Positions 5,627 through 9,423 of a stretch of 9,423 nt of DNA are shown piece after piece. The first letter of the stretch is position 1; the number at the start of each line of letters is the position of its first letter. A model generated the notes under the pieces. That model saw only the letters and a list, made by a program, of their open reading frames with translations. It had not been told where the DNA came from and searched no databases. The DNA lies in the NCBI GenBank assembly GCA_015493185.1, contig WGDQ01000385.1:1-9423 (forward strand), given 5' to 3'. A program made the position numbers and the translations under genes. The DNA comes from Planctomycetaceae bacterium (GTDB lineage: Bacteria > Planctomycetota > Planctomycetia > Pirellulales > JAEUIK01).

Positions 5627-5933
5627 GGATCGTTCAGTTCGACGGCTTGACCGTGGCTAAAAACCCTTGTTCTCCAACGGAGTCGGTCGTCCGCAAAGCG
5701 AATCGACGACCCCACCAACCCTTCAGACCTGGCCAAAGGCCACATTGACAGCACGCACGCTGCCCAACAGGCCCGGCGGCCGTGGCCGCTTTTCTCGTTG
5801 TTTTCTTCTCTGCGCCTCTATTTGTCTTCGCGTTGCCCCTGTTTGCCTTCGCGTTACTCACCGACCGCTCAGATCGCCCCAGCAGAGCACAGACATACGG
5901 CGTCCGGGCACGACCGAGGCCACCCGAGTCTCG
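5627..5933. other. 307-nt spacer between rplB and rpsS, no convincing gene
   Basis: The spacer holds a strong inverted repeat GCGGCC/GGCCGC at 5776-5789 with only 2 nt between the arms. It is followed on the plus strand by TTTT, so it has weak terminator form only for plus-strand transcription. A 5-bp hairpin TGGCC/GGCCA lies at 5730-5742. The part at 5790-5858 is purine-rich on the coding strand and includes a 21-bp-period repeat. A 75-codon minus-strand frame (5634-5861, GTG start) covers much of it; its 7-residue repeat and otherwise unremarkable composition argue for non-coding DNA. Confidence 0.6.
5821..5858. repeat. imperfect tandem repeat, 21-bp period, purine-rich on the coding strand
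   Basis: TTTGTCTTCGCGTTGCC (5821-5837) and TTTGCCTTCGCGTTACT (5842-5858) match at 14 of 17 positions with a period of 21. Pyrimidine-rich stretches of similar flavour (TTTTCTTCTCTGCGCCTCT) precede them. The composition recalls the short GCGAAGGC-type repeats scattered in intergenic DNA of some planctomycetes and cyanobacteria; that resemblance is from memory. Confidence 0.55.
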
Positions 5934-6788
5934 TCAAATTTTCAACAAACCATAGCGACGCGACCGTCGGCGCCGAATGATGGCTTTGTTCGAGGGCTTA
6001 CGCTTTTTACGGGTCGGACCACCTTTGGCCGGCTTGCCCGTGGGGCTAACCGGATGACGGCCACCTTTGGTTCGCCCCTCACCGCCGCCGTGCGGATGGT
6101 CGATCGGATTCATCGCCGTACCACGCACGTGTGGCCGCCGGCCCAGCCATCGTCGGCGACCGGCCTTGCCCAAGCGGATATTCATATGGTCTGAATTGCC
6201 GATGCTGCCGATAGTGGCCCGACACATGGCCGGCACACGACGGATTTCGCCGCTTGGCAAACTGAGCTGAGCCCAACTGCCCTCGCGAGCCGCCAAGGTT
6301 GCGCTAGTGCCTGCCGACCGGCAAAGCTGACCGCCACGCCCGGGCCGCAGCTCGACATTGTGCACGGTGGTTCCCAGCGGAATGCTCTTCAGGGGCAAGC
6401 AATTGCCGACCGCCGGCGGCGCGTCGGCCCCGCTAAGCAACTGCGCACCCACTTGCAAACCCTCGGGAGCCAAGATGTATCGCTTTTCACCATCTACGTA
6501 GTGCAACAGCGCAATGCGTGCACTACGGTTCGGATCGTACTGAATCGAGGCCACGCGGGCGGGTATGCCATCTTTATTGCGACGAAAATCGATCAAGCGG
6601 TAGCGACGCTTGTGCCCGCCACCGCGATGCCGGGCCGTGATTTTCCCCTGATTGTTGCGACCACCCTTGCGGCGCTTTCCAAAGGTCAAGCGCTTTTCCG
6701 GTTCGGCACCGGGCGATAGCTCGGCAAAATCACTAACCGAGGCCCCGCGACGACCAGGCGTTGTCGGCTTGTAGCGACGTATTCCCAT
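5934..6788 (-). CDS. rplB: 50S ribosomal protein L2
   Basis: L2 is a primary 23S rRNA binder close to the peptidyl-transferase centre and is needed for subunit joining (bridge B7b). The 284 residues are slightly above the usual 270-280. It begins MGIRRYKPTTPGRRGASVSD, followed by FGKRRKGGRNNQGKITARHR (36-55) and GGGHKRRYRLIDFRR (56-70) of the N-terminal OB-fold part. The C-terminal signature is MNPIDHPHGGGEGR (226-239), with D230, H231 and H233 at the positions of the functionally important D228, H229 and H231 of E. coli. The C-terminus is very basic (KKRKPSNKAIIRRRRSRR). ATG 6788 has only a weak GAGAAG upstream; the gap from rplW is 141 nt and to rpsS 307 nt. Confidence 0.98.
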   Translation of the reverse strand: MGIRRYKPTTPGRRGASVSDFAELSPGAEPEKRLTFGKRRKGGRNNQGKITARHRGGGHKRRYRLIDFRRNKDGIPARVASIQYDPNRSARIALLHYVDGEKRYILAPEGLQVGAQLLSGADAPPAVGNCLPLKSIPLGTTVHNVELRPGRGGQLCRSAGTSATLAAREGSWAQLSLPSGEIRRVPAMCRATIGSIGNSDHMNIRLGKAGRRRWLGRRPHVRGTAMNPIDHPHGGGEGRTKGGRHPVSPTGKPAKGGPTRKKRKPSNKAIIRRRRSRRYGLLKI

Positions 6789-6909
6789 AATGGCACTTCT
6801 CTATCGAGCTACCGGCTTACTGCTGCCCACAGGCAACTTCCCAACATCCCAACAACAACCAGAGTTCACGACCCTTGCCGCCGCGCGAACCACACGACCG
6901 ACAGGCAGA

Positions 6910-6928
6910 CCAACCCAACCAATCAACC
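6910..6928 (-). repeat. possible two-tier G-quadruplex motif just after rplW
   Basis: The coding strand reads GGTTGATTGGTTGGGTTGG, four GG runs with loops of 6, 2 and 2 nt, starting one base after the rplW stop codon. Two-tier quadruplexes are weak and this may be chance. The rest of the spacer 6789-6929 is G/T-rich on this strand and without a gene. Confidence 0.35.
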
Positions 6929-6929
6929 G

Positions 6930-7253
6930 TCAAAAGAAATCGATGCGATGCTCCGGATCGAGCTTGACGATCGCCTTTTTCCAATTCTTCGTATAGCCAT
7001 AACGAAAGCGGGTTCGTCGCGGCTTGCCTTTTCGGTTTTGCGTATTGACGCTCACCACCTTCACGTCGAACAAAACCTCTACGGCCCGGCGAATGTCGTC
7101 CTTGGTCGCCAAGCGATTCACCTCGAAGGCATAGCGGTTATACCGACTCGAACGGTGCACCCCTTTTTCCGTTACCAAGGGGCGCAGAATCACCTGATGT
7201 GGCTCCAGCGTCAGCTTTTTCGCTTGCGGCGAACCGGACACCTGAACGGCCAT
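6930..7253 (-). CDS. rplW: 50S ribosomal protein L23
   Basis: L23 stands at the tunnel exit and docks trigger factor and SRP. The 107 residues contain the family core: LEPHQVILRPLVTEKGVHRS (17-36), YAFEVNRLATKDDIRRAVEV (41-60), LFDVKVVSVNTQNRKGKPRR (61-80) and a C-terminal strand AIVKL (94-98). An N-terminal extension of about 16 residues precedes the usual start of the fold. ATG 7253 is preferred to the adjacent GTG 7256; AAGGGAG a little upstream serves either. The 26-nt gap from rplD is normal for this operon. Confidence 0.97.
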   Translation of the reverse strand: MAVQVSGSPQAKKLTLEPHQVILRPLVTEKGVHRSSRYNRYAFEVNRLATKDDIRRAVEVLFDVKVVSVNTQNRKGKPRRTRFRYGYTKNWKKAIVKLDPEHRIDFF

Positions 7254-7279
7254 CACTCGTCTCCCTTACCCGTTTCCAG

Positions 7280-7939
7280 CTATTCGCCCGCCGAGGCCGG
7301 CGCCGATGCGCCCGCAGCCCCTTGCTGGCGCACCGAATCCAACGCAGCGCGGGTCATGAGCAGCCGCCGAGGCTTCAAAACACACAACGCATTCAGCTCC
7401 CGCACCGGAGCAACCGACACCTGGGCAATATTGCGAGCGCTTTTGTACACCGCCGGATCGTATTCGGCCGTGGCGACCAACAAGCTCACATCGCCCAACC
7501 CCAACGCCTTGAGCGTGGCAGCCATTTCTTTAGTACGAGGCACCTCGAACGACAGGTCGTCGATCAGCACAACCTCTCCATCACGCAACTTGGCCGCCAG
7601 CGCCATTCGCGTAGCCTGACGCACAGCTTTGCGCGGCAGGCGATATGAATAATCGCGAGGCCGGCGGGCATGAATGTGCCCACCACCACGGCGCACACCG
7701 CTGCGGCGCGCGCCCATGCGTGCATTGCCAGTGCCCTTTTGCCGATACAGCTTGCGAGTTGAGCCGGCCACTTCGCCGCGCGACTTCGTCTTGTGCGTTC
7801 CCTGCCGCTGATTGGCCTGGTACATCACCACCGCATCGTGCAACAACTGCCGATTGATACGGGGAGCCAACTCGGCCGGATCGATCTCGTACGTACCGAC
7901 CTGGTTACCCGTTTTGTCGTATACCGGAAGGCTTACCAT
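7280..7939 (-). CDS. rplD: 50S ribosomal protein L4
   Basis: L4 binds 23S rRNA domain I and extends a loop into the exit tunnel next to L22; in E. coli it also represses the S10 operon. The 219 residues open VSLPVYDKTGNQVGTYEID, and the long basic tunnel loop is clear: TKSRGEVAGSTRKLYRQKGT (51-70), GNARMGARRSGVRRGGGHIH (71-90), PRDYSYRLPRK (94-104). The globular part resumes with EVVLIDDLSFE and ends in an Ala/Gly-rich tail. ATG 7939 fits the family start; an in-frame TTG 7957 next to the rplC stop would add 6 unsupported residues. No clear Shine-Dalgarno is seen in the 18-nt gap, so coupling to rplC is likely. Confidence 0.97.
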   Translation of the reverse strand: MVSLPVYDKTGNQVGTYEIDPAELAPRINRQLLHDAVVMYQANQRQGTHKTKSRGEVAGSTRKLYRQKGTGNARMGARRSGVRRGGGHIHARRPRDYSYRLPRKAVRQATRMALAAKLRDGEVVLIDDLSFEVPRTKEMAATLKALGLGDVSLLVATAEYDPAVYKSARNIAQVSVAPVRELNALCVLKPRRLLMTRAALDSVRQQGAAGASAPASAGE

Positions 7940-7957
7940 GACCCAAAACCCGCCCAA

Positions 7958-8641
7958 CTAGCCGACCTTGTTTGTCTTGCGAATCACCACGTAGCCGCCA
8001 TTGGGGCCAGGCACCGCGCCACGAACCAGCAACAGATTGTTTTCTGCGTCGACCTTGACAACCTTGAGATTTCGCATGGTCGTCCGCGCATTGCCGTAGC
8101 GACCAGCCATGCGATGCCCCTTGAGCACACGGCTCGGATAAGCGCTCTGGCCGATCGAACCCACGTGGCGATGCACCTTCTTCACACCATGACTGGCCCG
8201 CTGGCCACGAAAGTTATGACGCTTCATGGCGCCGGCCGTACCGCGGCCCTTGGAAGTGCCGATCACATCGACAGCCGCGCAATCGCTGAAGATATCTACG
8301 CGGATCTCCTGCCCGACCTCAACACCGTCGGCCGACCCGCGGATCTCACGAATGAATCGCTTCGGCTCACAGCCGGCTTTCGGCACCAACGGGGCCCCGG
8401 CACGGAGCTTCGCCCGCTTGCTTTCAAGCTGCGCGACATGACCACGTTCGCTGCGACTAGCGAGCCGGCGGGCCTTATCATCAAAGCCCAACTGCACGGC
8501 CTCGTAGCCGTCTCGCTCGACGGTCCGGATCTGCAAGACATGGCAGGGCCCGGCCTCGATCACCGTAACCGGCACCACCTCGCCCGACTCATCAAACAAT
8601 TGCGTCATCCCGACCTTGCGGCCGAGCAATCCGGCTTCCAT
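7958..8641 (-). CDS. rplC: 50S ribosomal protein L3
   Basis: L3 binds the 3' end of 23S rRNA and is one of the two proteins that initiate 50S assembly; its loop reaches the peptidyl-transferase centre. The 227 residues start MEAGLLGRKVGMTQLFDESG and hold the family signature KRHNFRGQRASHG (140-152), then GSIGQSAYPSRVLKGHRMAG (161-180) and NNLLLVRGAVPG (201-212). By eye, the glutamine that PrmB methylates in E. coli (GSIGQNQ) is alanine here; this alignment is from memory. ATG 8641 matches the family start and has AAAGG about 10 nt upstream; ATG 8665 would add 8 residues. A 279-nt spacer separates it from rpsJ. Confidence 0.97.
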   Translation of the reverse strand: MEAGLLGRKVGMTQLFDESGEVVPVTVIEAGPCHVLQIRTVERDGYEAVQLGFDDKARRLASRSERGHVAQLESKRAKLRAGAPLVPKAGCEPKRFIREIRGSADGVEVGQEIRVDIFSDCAAVDVIGTSKGRGTAGAMKRHNFRGQRASHGVKKVHRHVGSIGQSAYPSRVLKGHRMAGRYGNARTTMRNLKVVKVDAENNLLLVRGAVPGPNGGYVVIRKTNKVG

Positions 8642-8835
8642 CGTTCTGTCGCCTTTTGTGGTCATCCGCCGACCAGGAGACTGCGGACCGCCCAGAGCGG
8701 CCACAGCTTACCTCGCCGGCATCCTACGCATGAAAACTGCTTGCCTCGCGATTGAAAGGGAAGGCCCGACCCAGCCGACACATCGGTCGTGCGGCGCACT
8801 TTACCAGCAGCCCACACACACCGACCAACGAAAGA

Positions 8836-8860
8836 GGCCGCCACACTCACCAATGCGGCC
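8836..8860 (-). repeat. hairpin in the rpsJ-rplC spacer
   Basis: GGCCGC (8836-8841) and GCGGCC (8855-8860) can pair as a 6-bp GC stem with a 13-nt loop, about 60 nt downstream of the rpsJ stop. No U-run follows. The remaining spacer 8642-8920 has no gene and no persuasive promoter for rplC. Confidence 0.4.
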
Positions 8861-8920
8861 ACCTCGATCAAGCCAAAGCGACCCGCAGCAGCCAAGCGCC
8901 ACGGTCGACCCGACACACCG

Positions 8921-9246
8921 TTACCGGCTGGATGCCTTGATCTTGATATCCACCCCCGCCGGCAAACTCAGCTTATTGAGTGCTTCGATCGTCTTGGCGG
9001 TCGATTGCACAATGTCGATGAGCCGCTTATGGGTGCGGATTTCAAACTGCTGTCGTGCTTTCTTGTCGATGTGCGGGCCGCTGAGCACCGTATAGCGCTC
9101 GATCCGCGTGGGCAGGGGAATTGACCATGAACAACCGAACCGGTCCGTTTGGCCGTGTCCACAATCTCCGCAGCACTCTGGTCGAGTACCGCATGATCGT
9201 AAGCTTCCATGCGGATGCGGATGATTTCACTCTTCTGTCCAGCCAC
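8921..9246 (-). CDS. rpsJ: 30S ribosomal protein S10, interrupted by a one-base deletion
   Basis: S10 sits in the 30S head and, in E. coli, also binds NusB in transcription antitermination. Codons 1-41 read MAGQKSEIIRIRMEAYDHAV with LDQSAAEIVDTAKRTGSVVHG in one frame. The rest, IPLPTRIERYTVLSGPHIDK to the end (IEALNKLSLPAGVDIKIKAS, then SR and TAA), is in another frame. Between codon 9124-9126 (GGT) and codon 9119-9121 (ATT) only two bases remain where the family has Pro (CCN). Restoring one C on the coding strand gives a perfect 108-residue S10. The span of 326 nt is one short of a multiple of three. The start is GTG 9246, with no good Shine-Dalgarno. An assembly or sequencing error is most likely, since S10 is essential. 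Confidence 0.93.
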
Positions 9247-9299
9247 GACGAACCGTTCCCAACGTTGCTTTGAGCCCGAAAATGATCGTTTGCCAACAC

Positions 9300-9341
9300 G
9301 GCGGAACCCGCCACGACAAGCAGTCGTCCCCTTCAAGGACG
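9300..9341 (-). promoter_or_regulatory. two tandem hairpins in the S10 operon leader
   Basis: In transcript order, CGTCC/GGACG (9325-9341, 7-nt loop) begins at about the predicted transcription start. It is followed by GGCGG/CCGCC (9300-9312, 3-nt loop). The leader to the GTG at 9246 is about 97 nt. In E. coli the S10 leader binds L4 for autogenous control; whether these hairpins serve a like role cannot be told from the sequence. Confidence 0.4.
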
Positions 9342-9349
9342 AACCGAAA

Positions 9350-9378
9350 ATGTTAAGCGGTTTTCTGAATCGCGTCAA
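9350..9378 (-). promoter_or_regulatory. putative sigma70-type promoter of the operon
   Basis: On the coding strand TTGACG (9378-9373, five of six to consensus) and TAACAT (9355-9350, four of six) are separated by exactly 17 nt, with a predicted start near 9343. It is the best promoter-like pair found in front of any gene here and lies upstream of the first gene of the cluster. Confidence 0.6.
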
Positions 9379-9381
9379 CGG

Positions 9382-9410
9382 CCCTCGATCGGAAAAAAAT
9401 TTTTCGAGGG
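9382..9410. promoter_or_regulatory. A/T tract and inverted repeat upstream of the promoter
   Basis: CCCTCGA (9382-9388) and TCGAGGG (9404-9410) are perfect 7-bp inverted arms flanking a 12-base A/T-only run at 9393-9404. The run lies at about -50 to -61 from the predicted start, where UP elements bind the RNA polymerase alpha subunits. The arms could instead be a regulator site or the remains of a terminator of the gene beyond the right edge; no U-run follows the stem on either strand. Confidence 0.45.
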
Positions 9411-9423
9411 CGACTCCCAAGCG

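Noticed and set aside
5776..5793. Terminator after rplB
   Set aside because: The GC inverted repeat has T residues only on the plus-strand side and a 2-nt loop, so it cannot be an intrinsic terminator for this operon.
5634..5861. 75-codon minus-strand frame in the rplB-rpsS spacer (starts MSNAKANRGNAKTNRG)
   Set aside because: It has a GTG start, its opening is only a translated tandem DNA repeat, it uses rare AGA/AGG/ACA codons, and no family is recognisable.
7793..8755. Plus-strand open frame of 320 codons opposite rplC
   Set aside because: It is a shadow of rplC and the start of rplD, with no family resemblance.

Overview
The window is one ribosomal-protein gene cluster, read entirely on the minus strand (right to left). 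In transcription order it holds rpsJ (S10), rplC (L3), rplD (L4), rplW (L23), rplB (L2), rpsS (S19), rplV (L22), rpsC (S3), rplP (L16), rpmC (L29), rpsQ (S17), rplN (L14), rplX (L24), rplE (L5), rpsN (S14), rpsH (S8) and the first 15 codons of rplF (L6), which runs off the left edge. This is the standard bacterial S10-spc order with nothing missing or inserted. No mobile element, CRISPR array, tRNA, rRNA or gene of another function was found.

The organism is a GC-rich bacterium and most likely a planctomycete, possibly Pirellulales. The basis is the flavour of the protein N-termini (L2 MGIRRYKPTT, L16 MALMPRRVKHRKSQRG, S14 of the short four-cysteine type) and the loose packing of the operon. 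That placement is recall and inference, not a search result.

Layout: a plausible sigma70-type promoter with an A/T tract upstream lies at 9350-9410, followed by a leader of about 97 nt with two small hairpins, then rpsJ at the right end. rpsJ carries an apparent one-base deletion near 9123 that splits an otherwise perfect S10 into two frames; a sequence error is the likeliest cause. The other 15 complete genes are intact. Some junctions are tight: rplC-rplD-rplW, rpsS-rplV, rplN-rplX-rplE and rpsN-rpsH. rpsC and rplP overlap by 62 nt, and a strong Shine-Dalgarno sequence for rplP sits inside rpsC. Nine other junctions have spacers of 141 to 467 nt, about 2.1 kb in all (22 percent of the window). 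The spacers hold small hairpins and short repeats but no convincing gene and no minus-strand terminator, so one long polycistronic transcript is the simplest reading.

Together the genes make proteins of both subunits: the peptidyl-transferase and tunnel side of the 50S (L2, L3, L4, L22, L23, L29, L16, L24), the 5S rRNA region (L5), and the 30S head and body (S3, S10, S14, S19, S8, S17). I see no previously undescribed system. The points worth a second look are the rpsJ frameshift, the rpsC/rplP overlap, and the unusually long structured spacers.
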